Part shown: positions 35,429 to 44,891 of the stretch, one piece after another
How positions within the stretch are numbered: the stretch's first letter is position 1
Layout: every line of letters starts with the position of its first letter
Assembly: GCA_945787845.1 (NCBI GenBank)
Contig: CALZJH010000006.1
Coordinates: forward strand, 62,001-126,000
Source: an uncultured Woeseiaceae bacterium
GTDB lineage: Bacteria > Pseudomonadota > Gammaproteobacteria > Steroidobacterales > Woeseiaceae
Direction: 5' to 3'
DNA: 64,000 nucleotides
Made by a program: the position numbers and the translations under genes
The notes under the pieces: model-generated
Seen by the model: only the letters and a program-made list of their open reading frames with translations
What the model was told of the DNA's origin: nothing
Databases searched by the model: none

Positions 35429-35853
35429 CGTGCGGCTTGCTGGTTCGCAATCCTGAGCAGCGCGGCCAGTGCCACGGCCATGAGCAGAAAGAACGCGGCA
35501 TTGGCGATGTTTCTCGATGCCGCAATAGACACCGCGTTTGCGATCTCCTCCTGAAATACGATTCGTTGTAGTCCGCGTGCCGCGAACAGCAACACCAGGC
35601 CGTAGACAATGGCGCGATTGCCGAGCGGATTCTTCGCCGCCGCTCCTGCCATGAAGCCGACAACGAGCATGAACACACCCAATGGCTTCAGTATGTAGAG
35701 CAATGCCGGCGTGAAATTCACCTCAGCCCCGTAGTATCCCGCCATGATCTGCGGAAACGCCGGCGAAACGTTCAAGCCGAGGCCAATGGCCACGTGAAAA
35801 GCACACACCACCCACAAGAATATTTGCAGGGTAAGCAATGATCCGGATTTCAT
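35425..35853 (-). CDS. Small four-helix membrane protein
   Basis: This 142-residue protein has four hydrophobic segments (about 7-27, 48-68, 78-94, 112-135), resembling the DUF4345/DoxX-like four-helix membrane proteins. Its ATG overlaps the stop of the radical SAM gene upstream (ATGA), so it is the third gene of the minus-strand radical SAM operon. It also overlaps the convergent MFS gene by 4 bp. Function unknown; context makes it a candidate membrane partner of the pathway. Confidence 0.75.
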   Translation of the reverse strand: MKSGSLLTLQIFLWVVCAFHVAIGLGLNVSPAFPQIMAGYYGAEVNFTPALLYILKPLGVFMLVVGFMAGAAAKNPLGNRAIVYGLVLLFAARGLQRIVFQEEIANAVSIAASRNIANAAFFLLMAVALAALLRIANQQAAR

Positions 35854-37226
35854 AATGACCCCCTCTGTCTAACGTCGGAATAGGTGTTCTTGCCAAATAA
35901 CATGCCTTGCTTGGTCATCGTCTCTCTCGCGTAGAGGCGGTTGTAAACGAGAAACGTGCCGAGGCGATACATGGAATTAAGATGGGTCTCAAAATCCCAG
36001 ACGCGCTTGAGAATTGACCCGGTCGAATTCCATCGCTTGCGGCATTCGAAGACGGTATCGGTGAGCTCGTCAGGAGTCATGTTCTTCGGCACGAACGCTG
36101 CATGATTAAAACGATACAGCGGATGCAACCACCACTTGCCACCCCACAACAGTCGACCTTCGGACTCCAGCCGCTTATACAATGGCGTGGATGGATACGG
36201 CATCAGAATATTGAATGCCGCGAAACAAAACTTGTGTTCCTCCGCGAGACGCAGCGTATCGAGAATCGAATCGGGCGTATCCGTATCGTGACCGAGCGTG
36301 AATGCAGCCCATGTCTGCAGGTGATGCTTGCGCAGAATCTCGATCTGCCGCGCGTAACCGTCCCAGCCAGCGGATTTCTTGCTGAGGTTGCAGGCCTTTC
36401 CCATGCCTCGAACGCTTGCCTGGTGCACGGATTCGAAGCCAATAACGAATCCCTGGCAACCGCTGGCCTCAATGAGATCCATGAGCTCCGGGTCATCCGT
36501 CATATCGATGGACCCCTGTGACACCCAGCGAATCTTCAGTGGAACCAGCGCCCGCAGAAGCTCCTTCGCACGCGTGTGATCGGAGACCAGGTTGTCATCT
36601 ACGAAGAATATGAGCTTCCTGTCCTGGTTCTCGATCTCAGCGACAACGTCCTCGATCGGTCGGACACACTGCGTGCGTTTGAAAAACGTTGAAATGGCGC
36701 AGAATTTACACGCGAAACGACAGCCCCGTCCGAACTGCACCAGGCTTACCGGTAGATAGCCCTTTCCCCTGTACAGGTCACGCCGAGGCAAGACGGCATC
36801 CGGCTGCGGGCACTCCGTGTGGCCGACGTACGTTCTCTTGAGTGCCCTGTTGCGGACATCGTTGACAACCTCGGGCCAGATCGTTTCGGCATCGCCGGTA
36901 ACGATCGCGTCAGCATGTTGCAGGCACTCGTCAGGGACCAATGTCGGCTGGAAGCCCCCCATTACCACGGGTACCCCGCGCCTGCGGTATTCCGCTGCGA
37001 TCTCGTACGCACGTCGCGCGTTGTAGATCTCAACCGTGATCGCGGCCAGGTCCGTCGGCTCGTCGAACGGAATGTCTTCCATCCGATCGTCGTAGAGAAG
37101 GCATTCGACGTCCGGCGGAGAATAGGCAGCCAGCACGCCGAGCGTGAGCGGTTCCATCCGGCCCTCGTCGATATACGGGCCGTTCGCCAGACGACCGATG
37201 TTGGGACGCAGAAACGTTACCCTCAC
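35850..37226 (-). CDS. B12-binding-type radical SAM protein (RS1)
   Basis: This 458-residue enzyme has an N-terminal cobalamin-binding-like Rossmann domain (about 1-140; GVPVVMGGFQPTLVPDE, ADAIVTGDAE). The radical SAM domain has CxxxCxxC in GRGCRFACKFCAIS (about 190-200), with FFVDDNLVSD and GFVIGFES. The C-terminal region contains SEGRLLWGGKWWLHPLYRF. The cobalamin domain lacks an obvious DxHxxG motif, as is common in this class. The GTG at 37226 is preceded by GGAG at 8 bases and overlaps the stop of RS2 (GTGA). N-terminally it is closest to RS4. The substrate is unknown; possible reactions are C-methylation or ring/carbon rearrangement. Confidence 0.88.
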   Translation of the reverse strand: MRVTFLRPNIGRLANGPYIDEGRMEPLTLGVLAAYSPPDVECLLYDDRMEDIPFDEPTDLAAITVEIYNARRAYEIAAEYRRRGVPVVMGGFQPTLVPDECLQHADAIVTGDAETIWPEVVNDVRNRALKRTYVGHTECPQPDAVLPRRDLYRGKGYLPVSLVQFGRGCRFACKFCAISTFFKRTQCVRPIEDVVAEIENQDRKLIFFVDDNLVSDHTRAKELLRALVPLKIRWVSQGSIDMTDDPELMDLIEASGCQGFVIGFESVHQASVRGMGKACNLSKKSAGWDGYARQIEILRKHHLQTWAAFTLGHDTDTPDSILDTLRLAEEHKFCFAAFNILMPYPSTPLYKRLESEGRLLWGGKWWLHPLYRFNHAAFVPKNMTPDELTDTVFECRKRWNSTGSILKRVWDFETHLNSMYRLGTFLVYNRLYARETMTKQGMLFGKNTYSDVRQRGSL

Positions 37227-38563
37227 GGTTGTGACTCCAACCGCGGTTTCGTTCGCTTGATCGAACCGAGCCTGCGGCCCTGTTTGCGAAGAACTTCTCG
37301 ACGGGAAATGAGGTTCGCTGCCAGGTAGATACCCGCCCTGTACGGTGAGCGAATATTTGCCCGAACATCCAGCATTCGCCGCACGATGGAATTCGTCGAA
37401 TTGAAACTCTTCCTGGCACGGAAGCACCCGCGCGTCAGCTCGTCGGACGACATGCCGCGCGGCTCAAACGTTGCGTCACCGTAGCTAAACTCCGGATCGA
37501 GCCACCATTTGTCATGCAACAACCGCCCTTCGCTTTTCATGGTTTCGAATAACGGCGAACCCGGCATAGGCGTCAGGGGATTGAAGTTGGCCAGCAGGAA
37601 TTTGTTGCGCAATGAAAATTCGACCAGTTTGCCGAAAGAGTCCACGGTGTCGGTGCTACATCCAAGCACGAACGTGCCATACATCATGATACCGGCACGC
37701 CTGAACACGCCGATCGCCTCGTCGTAAGACTGCCACTTGACGTTCCAGTGCTTCTTGAGTTCTCTCAGGCTGCCGATATCCAGCGACTCGAAACCCACCA
37801 ACGCGCTTATACAACCGCTGCGGCGCATCAGGCGCACGAGCGCCGTATCCCGTGCGATATCGATAGAGACCTGGCAAGACCAGCTGATGTTCAGGGGAAT
37901 GAGCGCCGTGAATAACTCGCGGGCTATTTCGCTATCGACGAAGAGGTTGTCGTCAACAAGAAATATATGGCGCCGTCCGGAGCGGCGAATGTCTTCGACC
38001 ACGTCCGCAACGGGGCGGTGCCTGAGGCTACTGCCGTAGAACGCACGTATCGAGCAGAATGAACAGTTGAACCGGCAACCGCGACTAAACTGGACCAGGC
38101 CAATGGGCGCGTACTTCTTGCCCGCGAAGATCGATCGATCCGGCATACTCCGATCCAGTGACGGAAACGACGGGTTCTCGTAGATTCCCTGCATTGTTCC
38201 GCCGCGTGCATCCTCGACGACGCGTTCCCATACGCCTTCCGCATCGCCTTTGACGACAGCATCCGCATGCTGCAGCGCCTCGTCAGGCAGGAACGTCGGG
38301 TGATAACCACCCATTACGACCGCAACTCCCCTACGGCGAAAACCGTCCGCGATCTCGTAGGCACGACTTGCCGTGTAGGTTTCGACGGTCAATGCGACCA
38401 GGTCGGTTTCATGATCGACGGGAATGGGTTCGAGTCGCTCGTCGAAAAACGACAAATCTATATCCGGCGGCGTCAGAGACTTCAGAATCGCGAAACACAG
38501 CGGCTCCATGGCGTCCGACGAGCGGTCGTCATACATGTTCGGCCGGATCAGGGTGATTCTCAT
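37223..38563 (-). CDS. B12-binding-type radical SAM protein (RS2)
   Basis: The 446-residue protein has the same architecture as RS1 and RS4. The N-terminal Rossmann domain contains MRITLIRPN, GVAVVMGGYHPTFLPDE and ADAVVKGDAEG. The cluster motif is SRGCRFNCSFCSIRAF (about 183-195), and the C-terminal segment is SEGRLLHDKWWLDPEFSYGD. The ATG at 38563 is preferred to one 33 bp upstream because RS4 and RS2 both begin MRxTLIxP. It is first in the minus-strand operon with RS1 and the small membrane protein, divergent from RS3. Confidence 0.88.
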   Translation of the reverse strand: MRITLIRPNMYDDRSSDAMEPLCFAILKSLTPPDIDLSFFDERLEPIPVDHETDLVALTVETYTASRAYEIADGFRRRGVAVVMGGYHPTFLPDEALQHADAVVKGDAEGVWERVVEDARGGTMQGIYENPSFPSLDRSMPDRSIFAGKKYAPIGLVQFSRGCRFNCSFCSIRAFYGSSLRHRPVADVVEDIRRSGRRHIFLVDDNLFVDSEIARELFTALIPLNISWSCQVSIDIARDTALVRLMRRSGCISALVGFESLDIGSLRELKKHWNVKWQSYDEAIGVFRRAGIMMYGTFVLGCSTDTVDSFGKLVEFSLRNKFLLANFNPLTPMPGSPLFETMKSEGRLLHDKWWLDPEFSYGDATFEPRGMSSDELTRGCFRARKSFNSTNSIVRRMLDVRANIRSPYRAGIYLAANLISRREVLRKQGRRLGSIKRTKPRLESQP

Positions 38564-38612
38564 TGTTACTACTCGAAGCCCGCGTGTTAAAGTCAAACCA
38601 CTCGGATTCGCT

Positions 38613-38635
38613 GTATTGAATCAACATCTCAATAC
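38613..38635. promoter_or_regulatory. Inverted repeat in the divergent radical SAM promoter region
   Basis: GTATTGA and TCAATAC form a perfect 7-bp dyad with a 9-base spacer, centred about 60 bases from each divergent start (RS2 at 38563, RS3 at 38692). The placement suits an operator that controls both operons. No regulator gene is adjacent. Confidence 0.45.
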
Positions 38636-38691
38636 TAGCAGGAATGGACCAAGCTATTGCTGCAGCTCCTATGTAGCGAGAGAAAAACACG

Positions 38692-40041
38692 ATGCTTCGA
38701 ATAGCTTTGCTGTCACCGAAAGGCCCGCTATATCGTCATCGCGGCGGTATCTTCCGTAAGTCGTTGCGGTATGCACCGCTGACATTGCCGACCCTGGCCG
38801 CACTGATTCCTGCCGATATCGAACACGAGCTGGTCTTGTTCGATGAAGGCATAGAGGAGATTCCCGAAGACCTGGACGTCGATCTGATCGGGATCACCGT
38901 GATTACAGGTACGGCCAATCGCTCGTACGAACTTGCAGACCACTTCCGAAGCCGCGGCAAGACGGTCGTGCTGGGTGGACCGCACATCACGCTCATACCG
39001 GACGACGCCGCTCCTCACGCAGACGCCATCGTTGTCGGCTATGCCGAGGACACCTGGCCGCAGCTGCTGCGTGACCACCTGGCCGGGCAGTTGCAGAAGC
39101 GCTACGACCAGGCGCCGGATCTCAGCCTTGCCGGCCGGCCCCGCGCGCGCCGGGACCTGATTCCAGGCGGCCGGCATGTCAAGACCGGGGTTTTCGAAGC
39201 CACACGAGGCTGCAATCATCGCTGTGATTTTTGTGTTGTACCGTTTGCCTGGGGCCGCAAGCCCTACCAGAAACCCGTCCAGGAAGTCATCGACGAAATC
39301 CGTTCGACGGGGGTGAAGCGCGCGATCTTCATCGACCTCAACCTGGTCGCCGACAAGGACTACGCGGCCGAGTTGTTCACAGCACTGATACCGCTGCAAA
39401 TCCAGTGGGGCGGGCTCGCAACCAGTCTGCTCGCACGCGATGAAAAACTGCTCGATCTGTGCGCCCGAAGTGGCTGCATTGCGCTGCTCGTCGGTTTCGA
39501 ATCCATCTCGCCGGCGGCGCTCAAAGACGTCAGCAAGAGCTTTAACTCGCCCGAACTCTACCGGGAGTGGATCGAGCGCTTTCATGACCATGGCATAGCC
39601 CTCAATGGTACCTTTGTCTTCGGGCTCGACAGCGATACAACGGACGTGTTCGAAGAGACCACCCAATTCGTGATCGACACCCGAATTGATCTGCCGCGAT
39701 TTGCGATCCTGACGCCGTTCCCGGGGACCGCCCTGCACGAGCGCCTCGATGAGCAGGGTCGAATCCTCACGAAGAACTGGGAACTCTATGACGGCCAGCA
39801 CGTTGTCTTCCAGCCTGCAAAAATGAGTATCGACGCTCTCGAGAAAGGCAACATGCAGACCTGGCGCGACGTGTACAGCTACGGGTCCATCGCCCGGCGC
39901 ATGCGCGCAACGCCCATCTCTAAGGCCCTGTACCTGGCGGCGAATTTCGGCTATCGCTTCTACGGTCGCAGACTGGATCGCTTCTATACCTGCGACTGGC
40001 AGTTGCTGCAGCGCGAGTCCACACCCGTGCAGGCGCAATAA
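38692..40041 (+). CDS. B12-binding-type radical SAM protein, divergent paralogue (RS3)
   Basis: The 449-residue protein has a cobalamin-binding-like N-terminal domain (GKTVVLGGPHITLIPDD, ADAIVVGYAED), a radical SAM motif TRGCNHRCDFCVVPFAWG (C-x3-C-x2-C, about 180) and a C-terminal helical domain. It is clearly less similar to RS1, RS2 and RS4: it lacks their EGRLL-WWL segment, having EQGRILTKNWELY, and begins LSPKGPLYRHRGG. GAGAG precedes the ATG. It heads the plus-strand operon RS3-RS4-GNAT-GNAT-GH3. Probably a different step on the same substrate. Confidence 0.88.
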   Translation: MLRIALLSPKGPLYRHRGGIFRKSLRYAPLTLPTLAALIPADIEHELVLFDEGIEEIPEDLDVDLIGITVITGTANRSYELADHFRSRGKTVVLGGPHITLIPDDAAPHADAIVVGYAEDTWPQLLRDHLAGQLQKRYDQAPDLSLAGRPRARRDLIPGGRHVKTGVFEATRGCNHRCDFCVVPFAWGRKPYQKPVQEVIDEIRSTGVKRAIFIDLNLVADKDYAAELFTALIPLQIQWGGLATSLLARDEKLLDLCARSGCIALLVGFESISPAALKDVSKSFNSPELYREWIERFHDHGIALNGTFVFGLDSDTTDVFEETTQFVIDTRIDLPRFAILTPFPGTALHERLDEQGRILTKNWELYDGQHVVFQPAKMSIDALEKGNMQTWRDVYSYGSIARRMRATPISKALYLAANFGYRFYGRRLDRFYTCDWQLLQRESTPVQAQ

Positions 40042-40067
40042 GGCCTGTGAACGGAGTCAACCCACGC

Positions 40068-41435
40068 ATGCGCCTGACACTGATCCACCCCTGTGTCGGC
40101 CGCTGGGCCGGGGACCAGAAATACATTCGCAGCTGGCAGATGGAACCGCTTGCGCCTGCGTCGGTCGCCGGCCTCACTCCGCCCGATGTCGACGTCCGCT
40201 TCTATGACGACAGGCTGGAGGTCATTCCCTTCGACGAAGCAACGGACCTGGTCGCGATCAGCATCGAGACTTACACGGCGAGACGCGCCTACCAGATCGC
40301 GACAGAGTACCGGCAACGAGGCGTCCCCGTCGTGCTCGGCGGCTTCCACGCGACGCTTTGCCCGGACGAGGCCTCACTGTATGCCGATGCGGTCATCGTC
40401 GGCGAGGCCGAAGGCCAGTGGGAAACCGTCATCGACGATGCCCGTCACGGCACGTTGCAGCGGTTCTACCGGCAAGACGCCCGGCCCAACCTTGCCATGA
40501 CGCGCATCGACCGCAGTATTTTCGAAGGCAAGCGCTATGTGCCGGTGACCTTGATCGAGGCCGGGCGTGGCTGCCATTTCCGTTGCGAATTCTGTGCCGT
40601 ACAGAGCTACTTCGGCGCGACGCAGTTGCGGCGACCCATTGATCACATCCTGGAAGAAGTGGCGCAATCGAGGAAGCGCAACAGCTTCTATTTCTTCGTC
40701 GATGACAACATCACCTCGAATTTCGAAGAAGCCAAGGATCTCTACCGGGAGCTTGCGAGGCTGAAGATCCGCTGGGTCTCACAGGCTAGCATCAACGCCG
40801 CACACGACGAAGAGTTTCTCGACCTGATCTCGAGGAGCGGCTGCCAGGGACTCCTGATCGGTTTCGAGAGCCTCGAGCGGGACACGCTGCGCATGATGAA
40901 GAAGAAGTTCAACACGATGGGCGGCGGCTACGAGGTCGCGCTGGAGAAGCTGCGGCGCTACAACATCCGGCTCTACGCAACGTTTGTATTCGGATACGGC
41001 AATGACACGGCCAGGACGTTTGACGAGACCGTCCGCTTTGCCAACGAGCATCGCTTCTACATGGCCGCCTTCAATCACCTGACACCCTTTCCGGGCACGC
41101 CGCTGTACGCACGCCTCAAGGACGAAGGTCGCCTGCTTTACGACGCCTGGTGGCTGGATCCTTCGTACACCTACAACAAGATTCCGTTCCAGCCTGAGTT
41201 GCTCGAACCCGAGGAACTGCAGGAACTGTGTATCAAGGCGCGCGCGGAATTCTATTCCATCCCGAATATTCTGCGGCGTTTCGCAGACCCCGTGAATCGC
41301 TCCAATGCGTTCATGGCGCGGCAGTTTCCTTTGATTAACTTCATGATGCGCCGCGAGGTCCAGCAGCGTAACGATCTGCCGCTGGGCGACGAGGGCTGGC
41401 CAGGTCAACTCGAACCCGGCTTCGGGTACAGCTGA
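40068..41435 (+). CDS. B12-binding-type radical SAM protein (RS4)
   Basis: The 455-residue protein begins MRLTLIHPCVGRW. The Rossmann domain contains GVPVVLGGFHATLCPDE and ADAVIVGEAEG, the cluster motif is GRGCHFRCEFCAVQSYFG (about 174-186), and the C-terminal segment is DEGRLLYDAWWLDPSYTYN. It is closely similar to RS1 over the N-terminal domain. The ATG at 40068 fits the paralogues; a GTG 21 bp upstream is possible. It lies 26 bp after RS3 and 14 bp before the acyltransferase gene. Confidence 0.88.
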   Translation: MRLTLIHPCVGRWAGDQKYIRSWQMEPLAPASVAGLTPPDVDVRFYDDRLEVIPFDEATDLVAISIETYTARRAYQIATEYRQRGVPVVLGGFHATLCPDEASLYADAVIVGEAEGQWETVIDDARHGTLQRFYRQDARPNLAMTRIDRSIFEGKRYVPVTLIEAGRGCHFRCEFCAVQSYFGATQLRRPIDHILEEVAQSRKRNSFYFFVDDNITSNFEEAKDLYRELARLKIRWVSQASINAAHDEEFLDLISRSGCQGLLIGFESLERDTLRMMKKKFNTMGGGYEVALEKLRRYNIRLYATFVFGYGNDTARTFDETVRFANEHRFYMAAFNHLTPFPGTPLYARLKDEGRLLYDAWWLDPSYTYNKIPFQPELLEPEELQELCIKARAEFYSIPNILRRFADPVNRSNAFMARQFPLINFMMRREVQQRNDLPLGDEGWPGQLEPGFGYS

Positions 41436-41449
41436 TTCGACGAGCACGC

Positions 41450-42568
41450 ATGCCAGCAGAGTTAACGTTCGAGGCCGCCACAAAAGACACCGAAGCACAG
41501 TTACGCAGGCTGCTCAGGGAAAACCCGGTTGGCGGCAATATCCAGGTCTCCCTCGAGCGGGAACCGAATGCATTCCACGCGGCCGGAATCTCCGGGGACG
41601 AGTATCAGATGATGCTCGCGTTTGGCGGCGATCCCCGCCACGTGATCGGCTCGGGCGGACGATTCGAGCTCGTGACCTACGTCAACGGCCGCGAGCAGCG
41701 CGTCGGCTACTTCGGTGAACTGAGGGCGGAAGGTGGCCTGCGGACACGCCGCAGGCTGCTGCTGGGCTCTTACCAGACCATGCATCGTTTCCACGAAGCC
41801 GGAAACGTGGCGTTCTACATGACGACGATCATTGAAGATAATCACGCGGCGCGGCGGTTGCTCGAGGCCGGGCTGGGCGACATGCCCACCTACCGCCCAC
41901 TCGAGAAGATGGTCACGTTTACGATTCCGGCCCGGTCCGGGGCGCGGCGTCGAAACGGATTGCGGCGCATCGTATCCGGCAGTGAGCGTAGTTTGCCGAG
42001 TATTGCCGAGAGGCTCCAGGAGCATGGCTCCCGGTACCAGTTTCATCCGAAATGGAGTGAGGATACCTTGCGCTCGGCGATACGCTGCCGCGGCCTGTCG
42101 CCTTCAGATTTCCTGCTCTGCAATGATCGAAACTCCGAAACCCTGGGCAGCCTCGCCCTGTGGGATCAACGTGCATTCAAGCAAACGGTTATCCACGGAT
42201 ACTCCAGGCAGCTTGCCCGCGCACGTCCCTTCGTGAACCTGGTTGCCCCATTGCTTGGACGGCCGCGACTTCCGACCGCGGGGGCAAGATTAGAGAGCGC
42301 GTTTCTCTCTCATGTCGCCGTGGCCGAGGGTGACGGCGAAACCCTCGAGGCACTGATAGCCTGTAGCTGCAGGCACGCAATAGAGCGCGGTATTGATTAC
42401 GTCATGATTTCCTTCGCGGAGAGGCACCCGCTGACAGCGGTCGTGCGCAAGCGATTTCCCTGTCACAGTTATGTCAGTGTGCTTTATGTTGTTTACTGGG
42501 AAGACGGCGCAGACGCCGCCGAATCTCTCGACAATCGGATTCCACACCTTGAGGTAGCGATTCTGTGA
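41450..42568 (+). CDS. GNAT-like acyltransferase, two-domain
   Basis: The 372-residue soluble protein has an N-terminal half that looks like a GNAT fold: GRFELVTYVNGREQRVGYFGELRAE, then TTIIEDNHAARRLLEAGL, the typical acetyl-CoA-binding 'xNxxAxxLyexxGF'-like helix. A second domain (about 180-372) with AFLSHVAVAEGDGETLEALIACSCRHAIERGIDY may be another degenerate GNAT. It would acylate an amine or hydroxyl group. It is the third gene of the RS3 operon; its stop overlaps the next start (GTGA). Family assignment is moderate. Confidence 0.65.
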   Translation: MPAELTFEAATKDTEAQLRRLLRENPVGGNIQVSLEREPNAFHAAGISGDEYQMMLAFGGDPRHVIGSGGRFELVTYVNGREQRVGYFGELRAEGGLRTRRRLLLGSYQTMHRFHEAGNVAFYMTTIIEDNHAARRLLEAGLGDMPTYRPLEKMVTFTIPARSGARRRNGLRRIVSGSERSLPSIAERLQEHGSRYQFHPKWSEDTLRSAIRCRGLSPSDFLLCNDRNSETLGSLALWDQRAFKQTVIHGYSRQLARARPFVNLVAPLLGRPRLPTAGARLESAFLSHVAVAEGDGETLEALIACSCRHAIERGIDYVMISFAERHPLTAVVRKRFPCHSYVSVLYVVYWEDGADAAESLDNRIPHLEVAIL

Positions 42569-43296
42569 AGGGCGATATCGTCAGGCGCAGCGCGGTGGAC
42601 AAGGACACTCGTGCCGCAATGTATGAGCTGTTTTGCCAGCAATTTTCCGGCGTCTCCTTCGATGTCTTCTCAGACGATCTCGACGAGAAGAACTGGGTGC
42701 TCCTTCTGCGCAGCGACGCCGGGGTTCTGTGCGGATTCTCCAGCATGCATATCTATGACGTACGCGTTGCCGACGAGGAAATTTCGGTTGTCTATTCCGG
42801 CGACACCGTGGTCAACAGCGAGACCTGGAATGACTCGGCGCTCAGCTACTACTGGATGGGGGCCATCGACTACCTGCGACGCCTGTACCAAAAGGACTGT
42901 TTGTACTGGTTCCTGATGGTATCCGGTTATCGGACGTATCGATTCCTTCCCGTCTACAGCGCCTCGTTCTACCCGCGTTATGACGAGGCGACTCCCGATG
43001 ATATTCAGTTAATCATGGACACGGTGGCCAGCGCACGGTTTGGCGACAACTACAGTCGCGATTCCGGGCTGGTGCGTCTCGCCTCTCCCGCGGTACTGAA
43101 AGAGGGTTTTCGCGGCATTCCGGAAAACCGGCTCGCCGACCCGCACATCGCGTTTTTTGCCAAGCGCAATCCTAACCACGAGCAAGGTGACGAACTCGTG
43201 TGCTTCGCCGTCCTGACCGAAGACAAACTGACCCGCCTCGGCCGCCGCATGTGGACCAAGGGGCGCAAGCTCTTTCCCCAGATAGCCGCCGAGTGA
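42565..43296 (+). CDS. GNAT-like protein of unknown function
   Basis: The 243-residue protein starts at a GTG that overlaps the upstream stop, with GAGG before it. The segment VLCGFSSMHIYDVRVADEEISVVYSGDTVV resembles the central beta strands of a GNAT fold, and Trp/Tyr-rich WNDSALSYYWMGAIDYLRRLYQKDCLYWFLMV follows. The classical acetyl-CoA loop is not obvious. It is coupled to the GH3 gene downstream. Role unknown; an acyl-transfer or carrier function is inferred from context. Confidence 0.6.
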   Translation: MKGDIVRRSAVDKDTRAAMYELFCQQFSGVSFDVFSDDLDEKNWVLLLRSDAGVLCGFSSMHIYDVRVADEEISVVYSGDTVVNSETWNDSALSYYWMGAIDYLRRLYQKDCLYWFLMVSGYRTYRFLPVYSASFYPRYDEATPDDIQLIMDTVASARFGDNYSRDSGLVRLASPAVLKEGFRGIPENRLADPHIAFFAKRNPNHEQGDELVCFAVLTEDKLTRLGRRMWTKGRKLFPQIAAE

Positions 43297-44891
43297 AACT
43301 CGACGCTGCCATTGCCAATAACATCTGGCTGGCTGCGAGCGTGCCCGAGTTCCTGAGGTTCAGGCGCGCCGCTACCAGGGTCGAGGCAACGCAGCGGCAG
43401 CTACTCAGCCGCTACCTGCTCGACAACGCGCAAACCGAATTCGGTCGCGCGCACGATTTTGCCGGCATTCGCTGCTGGGAGGAATTTGTCGAACGCGTAC
43501 CCGTCCGCAACTACGACGCGCTCGCGCCCTGGATCACAAAGATCGCCGCCGGTGACGGCGGTGTGCTGACGGCGGAACCCGTTCGCCTGCTCGAGCCCTC
43601 AAGCGGATCGTCAGGTGCGGAGAAATGGATTCCCTATACAGGCAGGCTGCAGACGGAATTTCGCCGCGGTGTGGCCACGTGGATAGCCGGCCTGTTCCTG
43701 GAGATGCCGGCGCTGACAGCAGGCCGTGCGTACTGGAGCCTCACGCCGCCGGCCCAACGCGACCGAACGGATGCGTCGAGCATACCGATCGGGTTCGACC
43801 AGGACAGCGCATACCTGGGCGGGCTTACGCAACGCCTGGTCGGCCGCACGCTCGCCGTGCCGGAGACGCTGCGCCTCGAATCGGACATGGGGCGTTTCTG
43901 GCGCCTCACGCTGTTGGCGCTCCTGAACTGCCGTGACCTGCGCCTGATCTCGGCCTGGCACCCAACCTACGTTCTGGTGCTGCTGCGCTACATGCGCGAT
44001 AACTGGACGAGCCTGCTCGACGACCTGGCAGCGGGGCTGGTTACGACGACGCTGCGGATTCGCCCCGACCCGTCACGCCGCCGCGAGCTTGCAAGGCTCG
44101 GCCCCGACGATGCATCCGCGATCTGGCCGGAACTCAGGCTAATCAGCTGCTGGGCCGATGCACACGCCGCCCATTTCACGCCCGACGTGTGCGCCGAGTT
44201 CCCCGGTGTCCGTCTGCAGGCAAAGGGACTCATCGCCACCGAGGCCTTCGTCACGCTGCCGCTCGCTTTGTACAGGCCGCTGGCCATTCGCAGCCACTTT
44301 CTCGAATTCCTCGATGAGCGCGACGACGTTCACCCTGCCTGGTCCCTGGAAGAAGGATCGACCTACACCGTGGTCGTCACGACCGGTGGCGGCTTATACC
44401 GCTATGCACTGCGGGACCAGGTCCAGGTCACGGGGTTCTACAGGGACATACCGAGTCTCCGCTTCCTGGGCAAAGCGGACAATGTGGCCGACCATTTCGG
44501 CGAGAAACTCAGTGAAGCGTTCGTGGCTTCCTGTCTCGACCATGTATTCGCGTTGTTCGAGCTGAAGCCGCGCTTCGCCATGCTCGCACTGGACGGCAGC
44601 GATGGGCCGCCCGCCTACACGCTTTATCTCGAGCTGCCATCGCAACCGCCGCCGGAACTGAACGCCACGCTCGAGGAACAGCTCTGCCACAATCCCCACT
44701 ACGATCTCTGCATTCGCCTGGGACAGCTCCACCCGGTACGGACATTCTTGGTCGGGGAGAACGCCTACCAGACCTTTACGAAAACCCTGGTCGCTCGCGG
44801 GGCGCAGCTGGGGAACATCAAGCCGACACCCTTGAGCCGTCGGTCGGACTGGTCGGACTACTTTGCCGGCCCAGGTGGTTCTGATTCCTGA
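43293..44891 (+). CDS. GH3-family acyl-acid amido synthetase
   Basis: This 532-residue ANL-related protein of the GH3 auxin-responsive family has the ATP-binding loop EPSSGSSGAEKWIPYT (about 90-105) and the second motif YTVVVTTGGGLYRYALRDQVQVTGFY (about 355-380), both diagnostic. GH3 enzymes adenylate a carboxylic acid and conjugate it to an amino acid or amine. The start is the GTG at 43293 overlapping the previous stop (GTGA). It is the last gene of the operon and overlaps the convergent RND gene by 34 bp. The acid and amine substrates are unknown. Confidence 0.88.
   Translation: MKLDAAIANNIWLAASVPEFLRFRRAATRVEATQRQLLSRYLLDNAQTEFGRAHDFAGIRCWEEFVERVPVRNYDALAPWITKIAAGDGGVLTAEPVRLLEPSSGSSGAEKWIPYTGRLQTEFRRGVATWIAGLFLEMPALTAGRAYWSLTPPAQRDRTDASSIPIGFDQDSAYLGGLTQRLVGRTLAVPETLRLESDMGRFWRLTLLALLNCRDLRLISAWHPTYVLVLLRYMRDNWTSLLDDLAAGLVTTTLRIRPDPSRRRELARLGPDDASAIWPELRLISCWADAHAAHFTPDVCAEFPGVRLQAKGLIATEAFVTLPLALYRPLAIRSHFLEFLDERDDVHPAWSLEEGSTYTVVVTTGGGLYRYALRDQVQVTGFYRDIPSLRFLGKADNVADHFGEKLSEAFVASCLDHVFALFELKPRFAMLALDGSDGPPAYTLYLELPSQPPPELNATLEEQLCHNPHYDLCIRLGQLHPVRTFLVGENAYQTFTKTLVARGAQLGNIKPTPLSRRSDWSDYFAGPGGSDS

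Noticed and set aside
38728..40038. 436-codon minus-strand frame opposite RS3
   Set aside because: RS3 on plus has the CxxxCxxC motif, a ribosome site and operon context; the antisense frame has no recognisable domain.
35850..41435. Radical SAM proteins as BchE/hopanoid-methylase-type bacteriochlorophyll or hopanoid enzymes
   Set aside because: The fold class is shared, but no bch, squalene-cyclase or hpn genes accompany them, and there are four paralogues next to a GH3 enzyme.
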